A DNA stretch of 7,004 nucleotides from an uncultured Prevotella sp. (lineage in GTDB: Bacteria; Bacteroidota; Bacteroidia; Bacteroidales; Bacteroidaceae): positions 1-7,004 of the forward strand of contig USSA01000153.1 of the NCBI GenBank assembly GCA_900557255.1, written 5' to 3'. Position numbers and translations under genes: made by a program. How positions within the stretch are numbered: position 1 is the first letter of the stretch; each line of letters starts with the position of its first letter. The notes below the pieces were generated by a model. It had not been told where the DNA came from. It did no database searches and worked only from the letters and a program-made list of their open reading frames with translations. Shown here piece after piece: positions 1 through 5,212 of the stretch.

Positions 1-2
1 CC

Positions 3-119
3 AATATCGACCGCATCAAGAAAGCCCTCATCGACAAGGAATTGATCACCTTGGAGAAGGATGGCATCTTCATTGCCGACTGCGTGTTCGAGCTTTGGTT
101 TAAGAAGGAAATGATGTAA
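3..119 (+). CDS. C-terminal end of an archaeal-type AAA ATPase (5' part outside window)
   Basis: The open frame enters from the left edge and gives 38 residues before the TAA at 117-119. The reading IDRIKKALIDKELITLEKDG followed by IFIADCVFELWFKK matches the C-terminal winged-helix end of the P-loop ATPases common in Bacteroidales, where a short wHTH is followed by 'D-x-V/F-x-x-W-F-x-x'. The catalytic ATPase core lies outside the window, so nothing can be said about its integrity. A fragment of what looks like the same family is at the right end (from 6788), and an N-terminal relic of the same type is at 4840-4959. The next start codon is 34 bp downstream, so this gene and the truncated AAA_14 gene could be co-transcribed. 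The family assignment rests on remembered motif similarity. The cellular function of these ATPases is unknown. Confidence 0.7.
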   Translation, partial: NIDRIKKALIDKELITLEKDGIFIADCVFELWFKKEMM

Positions 120-153
120 AATATGATACCAATTTCAAAAATAGTACTCTAAT

Positions 154-723
154 ATGATATTTGAACGTAAGAAATACTTGGATGAACTTATTGCAGGACG
201 TGGAAATGGTCTTGTGAAGATTATAACTGGTGTCAGACGATGTGGAAAGTCTTTCCTGCTGTTTGATATCTGGCATAACTGGTTGTTGGAACATGGGGTG
301 ACTAATAGTCACATCATCGAAATACAACTTGATGATTTCCGAAACAGACGGTTGAGAAAGCCTGATGCCTTGCTCGACTATATAGATTCAAAGGTTGTGG
401 ATGATGGCAATCCTTATTATATAGTCTTGGACGAGGTACAGTTGGTAGAAGAATTTGTGGAGGTTATTCTTAGCTTGACACACATGCGGAATGTAGATGT
501 GTATGTGTCAGGCTCAAACTCTCGTTTCCAGTCAAGTGATGTTGTGACTGAGTTCCGAGGCAGAGGTGACGAGATACGCATCTGGCCTCTCACCTTTGAC
601 GAATACTTTAGTGGTATTGGTGGAGATATACGCAAAGCTTGGTTGGATTACTATACTTTTGGAGGACTGCCACGGGTAGGATTGGTTGAACTTGGTGGCA
701 AGGATAATCATTTTATTATATAA
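154..723 (+). pseudogene. Truncated AAA_14-type ATPase (DUF4143 half missing)
   Basis: This frame encodes the N-terminal half of an AAA_14/DUF4143 ATPase, an abundant Bacteroidota family of unknown role. Visible motifs are Walker A GVRRCGKS (residues 26-33), Walker B YIVLDE (89-94, acidic pair D93-E94), the sensor-like VSGSNSRF (118-125), the EFRGRGDE stretch (about 133-140) and the YYTFGGLP motif (about 166-173). Family members normally run to roughly 400 residues, with a DUF4143 domain carrying a C-terminal nuclease-like fold. Here the protein ends at residue 189, about 16 residues after the GGLP motif, with a tail (GGKDNHFII) unlike the family. The kinase gene starts 2 nt after the stop, so the missing half was deleted rather than shifted to another frame. 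The frame itself has no internal stop. A truncated ATPase could still be made, but I regard it as a remnant. Confidence 0.75.
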
Positions 724-725
724 TT

Positions 726-1751
726 ATGCATAGATCCAAGAACTCTTTTCTTGAGTGGCTTGTCTACTCGCTTATATTCTTCTTTCTGTACGATATCATC
801 TGGATATTGGTTGACCTGCCCGACTTCCTACAGTCGGTAAGCGGACTGTATCCTGAGTTGCTTGTTGACTTTGCACTCTGCGGTTTGTTCTCGCTTTCGA
901 GTTTGTATCTCAACCGATGGCTGTTCAAACAGCAACGCTTTTGGCGCGAATGGCAGGGCCACCGTGTGTTTGTGCAGAACGGCCTGGTGGTGTTGGGCTT
1001 CAACCTGCTTATTGCTGGTGGCTGCGAACTGCTGCTGAGCCTTGTAGCACCTAAGCTTATGATGCAGGATATATGGGGAACGTCTTTCCTATTTGGACTG
1101 ATAGCGAGTCTTGTAGCGTTCATCCACCTTTCGATGCACTTCTCCGACATGATTGTTCTGAAAGGCAAGGAGAACCTCGCCTTACAGAAGCGATACCTTA
1201 TGCTGCAGTTGGACCCACATTTCGTGTTCAACAGTTTTAGTTCACTTGCTGGAATGATAGGGGAAAACCCGAAGATGGCTGAGGACTATGTCGTGAAACT
1301 CTCACATATCTACCGCTACATACTTCAGCATATCGACAAGGAGTATATAACCCTTGCCGACGGCACCGACTTCATCAAGTCGTACATCGGCCTGCTCAAC
1401 ATGCGCTACGACAACACCATCGTCCTGCACACCGACAATTTGCACGGCGACCGCAACGAATGCATCCTCTCGCTGAGTCTACAGCTTATCATCGAGAATG
1501 CCGTGAAGCACAACTGTCCGCAGAGCGGCACTGAGCTTCATGTGTCTATTGGGCGCCAGGGCGACATGCTCGTCATAAAGAACAACCGCATATATACCAA
1601 CCAGACCAACGACCAGAGCATAGAGTCGTACGGAATAGGTATCAGCAACCTGAAGCAACGCTACCGACTGGAGGGCGAGGCAGAGCCAGAGTTCGTAGCC
1701 AGACAGGATGCCTTTGAGGTGCGACTGCCAATCATAAAACGAAAACAATAG
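726..1751 (+). CDS. LytS/YehU-type sensor histidine kinase
   Basis: A 341-residue membrane histidine kinase of the His_kinase (PF06580) class, which autophosphorylates and passes phosphate to the LytTR regulator encoded next. Four hydrophobic segments fill the N-terminal 140 residues (about 11-31, 44-66, 84-107 and 119-140), with no large extracytoplasmic sensor domain, so sensing is probably within or near the membrane. The family H-box LQLDPHFVFNSF gives H165 as phospho-acceptor. The ATP-binding half shows the N-box LIIENAVKHN (254-263, N258), the IKNN motif (284-287) and the glycine box YGIGISNLKQRY (302-313). All key residues look intact and the length is normal. The chosen ATG is the first one and leaves a plausible N-terminus just ahead of TM1. 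No Shine-Dalgarno is apparent, and no convincing promoter is seen before it. It may therefore depend on transcription through the truncated ATPase. Its signal cannot be inferred. Confidence 0.9.
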   Translation: MHRSKNSFLEWLVYSLIFFFLYDIIWILVDLPDFLQSVSGLYPELLVDFALCGLFSLSSLYLNRWLFKQQRFWREWQGHRVFVQNGLVVLGFNLLIAGGCELLLSLVAPKLMMQDIWGTSFLFGLIASLVAFIHLSMHFSDMIVLKGKENLALQKRYLMLQLDPHFVFNSFSSLAGMIGENPKMAEDYVVKLSHIYRYILQHIDKEYITLADGTDFIKSYIGLLNMRYDNTIVLHTDNLHGDRNECILSLSLQLIIENAVKHNCPQSGTELHVSIGRQGDMLVIKNNRIYTNQTNDQSIESYGIGISNLKQRYRLEGEAEPEFVARQDAFEVRLPIIKRKQ

Positions 1752-1758
1752 AAGAACG

Positions 1759-2514
1759 ATGCAAAAGGTATTGATTATAGAAGACGACCATTTCAGCGCA
1801 AGACGTCTGAAAAGGCTCATTATGGATATTGACGACACGATAGACGTGCATGGACCGCTGAAAAGTGTGGCGGAGGTGACAGAGGAGCTTGCCGCCAACA
1901 ACGACTATGACCTTATCTTCTCCGACATCCGACTTGCTGACGGCGACGTGTTTGAAGCGTTCCGCAAGGTGATGCCACAGTCGTTCGTGATATTCACCAC
2001 GGCTTACGATGAATACGCAATGGAGGCGATTAAGAACAACGGACTCGACTATCTGATGAAGCCGATTGACGCAAACGAGCTACGTGCCGCAATCGGCAAG
2101 CTGCAGCTTAACCGCAATGCACAACAGTCTGCCGTAGAGAGACCTCTGCACGGCGTGCTTAACGACACACGCCAATACCGTGAGCGCTTCCTAATCACGA
2201 AAGGCGACGAGCTTTGCATGCTCTGCGCCGACGACATAAGCTACATCAATATACACGACAACCGAATCACGGCGTTTACTGTCGACGGCACATCCTATCC
2301 GCTGCCCATGAGCATGAACGACCTGGAGCAGGCTTTAGACCCTGCCCGTTTCTTCCGTCTCAATCGACAGTATATCGCCAACATTAATGGCATCAGGAAA
2401 ATCAGTTTTTACTTCAGTTCCAAACTCATAGTAAGATTGAAAGGATGTGAGGATGAGAATATTGTGATAAGCAAGGAGAAAGCGACATTGTTTAAGAAAT
2501 GGTTGGAGAAATAA
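1759..2514 (+). CDS. LytTR-family response regulator
   Basis: A 251-residue two-domain regulator. The receiver domain (about 3-118) has the acidic pair D9-D10, the phospho-acceptor D56 in FSDIRL, T81 in the FTTAYDEYA stretch and K101 in the LMKPID motif, so phosphorylation by the upstream kinase is expected. The C-terminal part (about 141-250) is a LytTR DNA-binding domain, recognised by the FLITKGDEL start, the DISYINIHDNR strand and FFRLNRQYIANINGI (198-212). The gene begins 7 nt after the kinase stop, the usual arrangement of this pair in Bacteroidota, and the two are surely one operon. LytTR regulators typically bind imperfect direct repeats upstream of targets. I could not identify such repeats by eye here. 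Targets are unknown; the genes past the terminator are convergent, so they are not part of the same transcript. Confidence 0.92.
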   Translation: MQKVLIIEDDHFSARRLKRLIMDIDDTIDVHGPLKSVAEVTEELAANNDYDLIFSDIRLADGDVFEAFRKVMPQSFVIFTTAYDEYAMEAIKNNGLDYLMKPIDANELRAAIGKLQLNRNAQQSAVERPLHGVLNDTRQYRERFLITKGDELCMLCADDISYINIHDNRITAFTVDGTSYPLPMSMNDLEQALDPARFFRLNRQYIANINGIRKISFYFSSKLIVRLKGCEDENIVISKEKATLFKKWLEK

Positions 2515-2520
2515 TTAAAG

Positions 2521-2560
2521 CGAGTGCTCCTGAAGCATAAATATGCATCTGGAGCACTCG
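2521..2560. terminator. Bidirectional hairpin terminator between convergent genes
   Basis: The arms CGAGTGCTCC (2521-2530) and GGAGCACTCG (2551-2560) are perfect inverted repeats of 10 bp. The 20-nt centre can pair further (GCATA with TATGC, plus GA with TC) to form a long interrupted stem. It begins 6 nt after the stop of the response regulator and ends 8 nt before the stop of the opposite-strand barrel gene, exactly where a shared terminator belongs. There is no long T-tract on the + side. The - side reads CTTTAATTATTT, a moderate one. Confidence 0.8.
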
Positions 2561-2568
2561 AAATCTAC

Positions 2569-3061
2569 TTAGAACGACCAACCTAAACCGATATATGGAA
2601 AGAAGGCTGCCTTTTTGAGTCCATACTTGTCTCCGAAATTGAAGGACGGCGATACGCCAACACGAAACATGAATCCGTTGGGGCGCTGATAGCGGTAGCC
2701 GATGTTGCCGAAGAGAAAATAGCCGAATTGAGTTTTTGATGAAGTATAAAAATCAATTTTAGGAGAAGTTTCGTCTGTATTCTCCCCATCTGGATACCAC
2801 CCTGTATCTTTGACGTATCCTATTGTTTCCAACGCCAACGCCATTGATTTTCTGGTCGAACAAACCAGAATTGTCTCCATAGCCATAGCCAATGCCCACA
2901 CGGTAGCCTAACCCGGAGTTTCCATCGAATCTACTGTCGTAGTTGATGCCCACAATATTTTGGGCACCAAGTAATTCTACAGACAGGTTACGTGTCTTCT
3001 GTTGTGCCATTACTGCCGAAAAACAGCATAATGCAAATAATGATAATACAATCTTTCTCAT
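2569..3061 (-). pseudogene. Small outer-membrane beta-barrel protein, frameshifted
   Basis: Two overlapping reading frames together make one secreted barrel protein. The N-terminal part starts at the ATG at 3061 with signal peptide MRKIVLSLFALCCFSAVMA, cleaved before QQ, then ELLGAQNIVGINYDSRF and GYRVGIGYGYGDNSGLFDQ, up to about residue 77 (KINGVGV). The remainder lies in another frame, from about 2833 down to the TAA at 2569-2571: GYVKDTGWYPD, FGYFLFGNIGYRYQRP, GVSPSFNFGDKYGLKKAAF and the terminal aromatic YIGLGWSF typical of outer-membrane barrels. The switch falls near the tandem GCGTTG repeat around 2827-2840. From memory, relatives carry a further strand pair between GVGV and this segment, so an out-of-frame deletion of tens of bases is likelier than a single-base slip. 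In its present frame the protein would end without its barrel closure. It is convergent with the two-component operon. Confidence 0.75.
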
Positions 3062-3415
3062 TATATATTTTATCATATGTTTATTGTCGGTGGATATTCT
3101 ATCCTTTAGTTTGCTCATAACTACATACATATTTCCCATTATTAAAAAGTAGTATGAGTTTATTTTTCTATTCTCGTCATCACATTGTGTCAGACTCTTG
3201 TAGAACAGCTCGCCATATTTTTGATTAATGCAATTTGGGCATAGCATGCACGGAAAATTCATGACCAGTAATGGCTTTGGCGGACATTAACGTTGAAAAT
3301 CGCGCGAAGCGCAAATACCCGCGTTCATCGGTCATGTAGCTCGCTACACTCCCTATTCAAGGTCCAAAAACACCTTAAAAATAAAGGTAAATCTTCAGAC
3401 GACTTCATTCAGTCT
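3062..3415. other. Non-coding interval with repeat-like segment and weak hairpins
   Basis: About 350 bp without a convincing gene. On the - strand the frame of the barrel gene stays open up to 3262 but shows no protein-like pattern before the signal peptide. The AT-rich part 3062-3180 should contain the barrel gene's promoter, but I found no TTG/TAnnTTTG pair. The stretch 3240-3365 is less AT-rich than its surroundings and contains small hairpins: GCGCGAAGCGC near 3303-3313 and TGTAGC/GCTACA at 3335-3348. Alternative pairings of AAGGT at 3359-3363 or 3384-3388 with ACCTT at 3372-3376 could end transcription of the lipoprotein gene, though no good U-tract follows. Confidence 0.5.
3225..3335 (-). 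repeat. Possible dispersed intergenic repeat with 36-codon ORF
   Basis: On the - strand an ATG at 3335 opens a 36-codon frame (MTDERGYLRFARFSTL..., ending HAMPKLH and a TAA at 3225-3227). The frame stays open upstream of the ATG for several codons (SVASY). The composition and wording remind me of short hypothetical ORFs seen repeatedly between genes of Bacteroidales, so this is more likely a piece of a repeated non-coding element than a peptide gene. That memory is unverified, and only one copy is present here. No promoter or ribosome-binding site is seen. Confidence 0.3.
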
Positions 3416-4309
3416 TTAGCTTGCTTCAACATAATGCCCTAAACGGTCGGATCTGTTTCCATCGGTAAAGAGGTAGACTATTCCGTCTGGGGTTTCAACA
3501 ATAGAGACCTCAGTATAGGTGAAATCAGGGTAGTCAGCGTGTAAGGAATCCAATACATTGCTTGGTACCGTTGTGCCTTTCGGCAAGGGGTAGCAGGTTT
3601 CTTTCCAAGTTGTGCCCTTGCGTGATACTCTGAAGTATACGGACTTCAACACGCCGTCGTGCATGATGAGATAGTTGTCATCGCCGCTGTCGTTGACAAA
3701 ACCAAGCACTTCGGAGCCTTTGTAGTGCGCTGTAATCCATTCCATATCGCCAGGAATCGTACCTATATATTCAGCGTTGTTCAGTTTGTATGTGCATGCC
3801 TTGACCACCGTTCCTTTGCTGTCGATGACAAGTGTGTGGACGAGATTCTTGAGCTTGGGAGTGTCCTGCAGATAGCAGAGAATATAGTATGTCCCGTTTA
3901 TGCTGGCCTGTGTCACTTCCTTTATCTCCCAGAATTCATCGTTTCTGGCCTCCTGGTTTATCGTGAGCAGCCGGTATCGCACCGAGCTGGGCAACTGGTC
4001 AATGTCAGAGAGCATCCGCACTGTGCGGTTCCACGCATTGTCAACGTATACAACCACGCACTCATTCCCCGCGTTGTCCTCAGAGGTGACATACGTTTCC
4101 ATTGCTCCACTGTCGAAGTAAGGCACTGGACCTGTGTAAACGCGTTTGATAGTGTAGTCCTCGCAGCGTTCGTGGAAATCTTTGGCAATGGCCTCCGGCA
4201 AAGTTTTGTCATTGATCGGTGTCACATTTTCAGAGTCGCATGAAGTCAGCACAAGGGCTACGACAGCAAGCCATCCGTACATCAAATGTCTAAATCCAAA
4301 CTTTTTCAT
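3416..4309 (-). CDS. PepSY-like-domain lipoprotein
   Basis: A 297-residue lipoprotein. The signal peptide MKKFGFRHLMYGWLAVVALV ends in lipobox LTSC with C24 as the lipidated residue. The following DSEN is acidic and could act as a Bacteroidota surface-export signal. The mature part holds two stretches resembling the PepSY_like (DUF2874) fold: LPEAIAKDFHERCEDYTIKR near residues 38-57, and the C-terminal TVPSNVLDSLHADYPDFTYT followed by a beta-strand pair ending VYLFTDG. Such proteins are periplasmic or surface lipoproteins of unknown ligand, often encoded near two-component systems. A longer frame back to a TTG at 4375 exists. I reject it because that TTG is the last three bases of the promoter's -7 element and because MKKFGF starts a normal signal peptide. 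The gene is monocistronic as far as can be seen and lies beyond the broken barrel gene on the same strand. Confidence 0.85.
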   Translation of the reverse strand: MKKFGFRHLMYGWLAVVALVLTSCDSENVTPINDKTLPEAIAKDFHERCEDYTIKRVYTGPVPYFDSGAMETYVTSEDNAGNECVVVYVDNAWNRTVRMLSDIDQLPSSVRYRLLTINQEARNDEFWEIKEVTQASINGTYYILCYLQDTPKLKNLVHTLVIDSKGTVVKACTYKLNNAEYIGTIPGDMEWITAHYKGSEVLGFVNDSGDDNYLIMHDGVLKSVYFRVSRKGTTWKETCYPLPKGTTVPSNVLDSLHADYPDFTYTEVSIVETPDGIVYLFTDGNRSDRLGHYVEAS

Positions 4310-4372
4310 TTTATGCTTCAATTTATGGGTTCGTTCAAAGGACAAGTTGCCTGAGAACTTATTATTATGCTG

Positions 4373-4403
4373 CAAAAGTACAATAGTTTGTTTTTATACA
4401 CAA
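4373..4403 (-). promoter_or_regulatory. Bacteroidota-type promoter of the lipoprotein gene
   Basis: On the - strand TTG (4403-4401) is followed after 20 nt by TACTTTTG (4380-4373), a perfect TAnnTTTG. Transcription should start near 4365-4368, leaving a 5' leader of roughly 55-60 nt before the ATG at 4309. This placement excludes the upstream TTG start. Confidence 0.75.
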
Positions 4404-4732
4404 CGTCTCCTTATTCGAAACGGCAAAAAAGTGTTGCGAAGCAGCAATATTTTCTATTGAAGCAATTATAGTCAAAAGTTTTAATTAATATTTTTTAGTT
4501 ATGGTAATCGTTGCGGTGGCTAATGCTATTCCGTTTTTAGGTAAAAAGTAAAAGACATGCAACCATTCCTTCAGTTTGTCACATCTATCGGTTACCGCCA
4601 AGCGACCTACACAACAACAAACGACAGAACAGTTCATACCTATGCGTGAACCTCCAGTCTGCTTGTCCTTGTTGTCAGAATATTGGCGGTATTCATAGAT
4701 GATGGGACAAGAGCCTAAAAACATTCCGCCAT
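4404..4732. other. Gap between divergent transcription units; no certain gene
   Basis: This stretch separates the lipoprotein promoter from the + strand promoter at 4733. It is AT-rich at 4404-4500 and more balanced at 4500-4730. The only notable content is a 79-codon - strand frame (4485-4724), described separately. The repeats TGGCGG (4683-4688) and CCGCCA (4727-4732) form a 6-bp inverted pair just ahead of the + strand promoter. Confidence 0.5.
4485..4724 (-). CDS. Doubtful 79-codon hypothetical ORF with a cysteine cluster
   Basis: An ATG-started frame with no gene on the opposite strand that could explain it as a shadow. The product begins MFLGSCPIIYEYRQYS and contains VVCCCVG near residue 36, then a DRCDKLKEWLHVFYF stretch. 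It has no signal peptide and no domain I recognise, and its low-complexity end (ALATATITITKKY) argues against a real protein. No TAnnTTTG promoter was found on its upstream side, and its first codons lie directly against the + strand promoter at 4733. It may be chance or a decayed gene. Confidence 0.2.
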   Translation of the reverse strand: MFLGSCPIIYEYRQYSDNKDKQTGGSRIGMNCSVVCCCVGRLAVTDRCDKLKEWLHVFYFLPKNGIALATATITITKKY

Positions 4733-4765
4733 TTTGCCAAATCGTAGTATTTTAGCATAGATTTG
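4733..4765 (+). promoter_or_regulatory. Bacteroidota-type promoter ahead of the degraded ATPase
   Basis: TTTG (4733-4736), a 21-nt spacer, then TAGATTTG (4758-4765), matching TAnnTTTG at every fixed position. Start of transcription is expected near 4771. The first recognisable coding remnant downstream is the ATPase relic from 4840, so this is probably the surviving promoter of that lost gene. Confidence 0.6.
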
Positions 4766-4839
4766 ACAGAATTATATCTCAGTCATCCACCATTATCCAA
4801 ATATTAGCCTTATCCTTGCACCTAAATAATTATAACTGA

Positions 4840-4959
4840 AGAAGAAGATATGACTATCAATATAATCCATTCATCGTGACGGGAAGCATCCCTGCTGCCA
4901 ATTTTTCTTACCATGTAGAAGAATCAAAGACGCAGAATCAGGTTTTACCAACTTGGTAA
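4840..4959 (+). pseudogene. N-terminal relic of an archaeal-type ATPase
   Basis: The frame from 4840 to the TAA at 4957-4959 reads RRRYDYQYNPFIVTGSIPAA followed by NFSYHVEESKT. This closely resembles the N-terminus of Bacteroidales archaeal-type ATPases, which begin K-R-x-Y-D-x-x-Y-N-P-F-x-x-x-G-x-I-P-x-x-Y/F-F and reach an E-x-E-S-K-x-L stretch before the P-loop. Here the start codon is lost (the frame is preceded directly by TGA at 4837-4839). After ESKT the similarity ends and a stop follows 9 residues later, and no Walker A is found. The piece therefore represents roughly the first 40 residues of a protein of perhaps 380 to 520. A consensus promoter lies about 75 nt upstream. A C-terminal segment of the same family reappears at 6788, beyond the intact ATPase gene. 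Assignment is by motif memory. Confidence 0.55.
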
Positions 4960-4960
4960 A
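4944..4960. repeat. Perfect 17-bp palindrome
   Basis: TTTACCAACTTGGTAAA is a perfect inverted repeat of 8-bp arms around a single C. It covers the stop codon of the ATPase relic. It has the size of a dimeric repressor site, but there is no promoter element within it, so a role is speculative. Confidence 0.35.
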
Positions 4961-5030
4961 TCGAAGAAATAGTAGCCCCTGTTTATCCCTTCTTGCCGAT
5001 GATTCTGTATTAAATTAAAAGATCAAAACA

Positions 5031-5128
5031 CGCAGATAATCTGCGCTAACGTGCTTTTTCATACCATTAGCGCAGATTATCCACGAATAATTTGCGCTAA
5101 TGGGTATTTTTTTATATCTTTGCGCAGA
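5031..5128. repeat. Array of alternating inverted repeats over the ATPase promoter
   Basis: Copies of one motif are packed into about 100 bp. Copy A, GATAATCTGCGCTAA (5035-5049), has an exact 15-bp inverted partner B, TTAGCGCAGATTATC (5067-5081). Copy C, ATAATTTGCGCTAA (5087-5100), matches A at 13 of 14 positions. B and C are themselves inverted over about 19 bp (TACC-ATTAGCGCA...). A shorter core GCGCAGA (copy D) lies at 5122-5128, and CGCAGAT/ATCTGCG (5031-5045) makes a local palindrome. Copy C contains the -33 box of the promoter at 5091-5122, and D touches the -7 box. This geometry suggests an operator set for a dimeric or cooperative regulator. The alternative is cruciform or hairpin DNA left by a small mobile element. 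Confidence 0.7.
5091..5122 (+). promoter_or_regulatory. Consensus Bacteroidota promoter of the DUF234 ATPase gene
   Basis: TTTG (5091-5094), a 20-nt spacer with a run of T, then TATCTTTG (5115-5122), a perfect TAnnTTTG. Transcription should begin near 5128-5130, giving a leader of about 85 nt before the ATG at 5213. The -33 box is inside repeat copy C, so binding to the repeats would compete with RNA polymerase. Confidence 0.75.
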
Positions 5129-5142
5129 AAATAGGCTGCACT

Positions 5143-5170
5143 CGCAATTTGAAAGCAAGCTTTCATTGCG
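5143..5170 (+). promoter_or_regulatory. Hairpin in the 5' leader of the ATPase mRNA
   Basis: CGCAA (5143-5147) pairs with TTGCG (5166-5170), and TGAAAGC (5150-5156) with GCTTTCA (5159-5165), separated by a two-base bulge, giving a 12-bp interrupted stem within the predicted leader. A second small pairing, TTGCA (5176-5180) with TGCAA (5189-5193), follows. Neither has the T-tract of a terminator or a visible anti-structure. They could influence mRNA stability or translation, but the role is unknown. Confidence 0.4.
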
Positions 5171-5212
5171 CTCGCTTGCATTATTCTTTGCAAAAAGAAA
5201 ATAACGAAAGAT

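Noticed and set aside
654..661. TACTTTTG as a -7 element for the kinase operon
   Set aside because: There is no TTG at the proper distance upstream, and the bases encode the conserved YYTFGG motif of the ATPase, which explains their sequence.
764..1231. A 155-codon - strand frame within the kinase gene
   Set aside because: It is a shadow of the membrane segments of the kinase; the product is a serine/arginine-rich sequence of no known type.
1479..1901. A 140-codon - strand frame over the kinase-regulator junction
   Set aside because: It spans the ends of two well-supported genes on the other strand and gives a leucine/serine-rich product with no recognisable pattern.
3062..3262. An N-terminal extension of the barrel protein up to 3262
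   Set aside because: The frame is open but the extension precedes a textbook signal peptide starting at 3061 and has no protein-like features.
3659..4243. A 194-codon + strand frame opposite the lipoprotein gene
   Set aside because: It is fully covered by the lipoprotein, which has a signal peptide, lipobox and promoter. The + strand product is rich in H, C and V and shows no domain.
4310..4375. A longer lipoprotein start at a TTG (4375)
   Set aside because: The TTG is part of the -7 promoter element, so it would not be transcribed. It would also put 22 residues before a normal lipoprotein signal peptide.
5031..5128. The repeats as a small CRISPR array
   Set aside because: Copies alternate in orientation, have unequal very short spacing and overlap a promoter. 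No cas gene is present.
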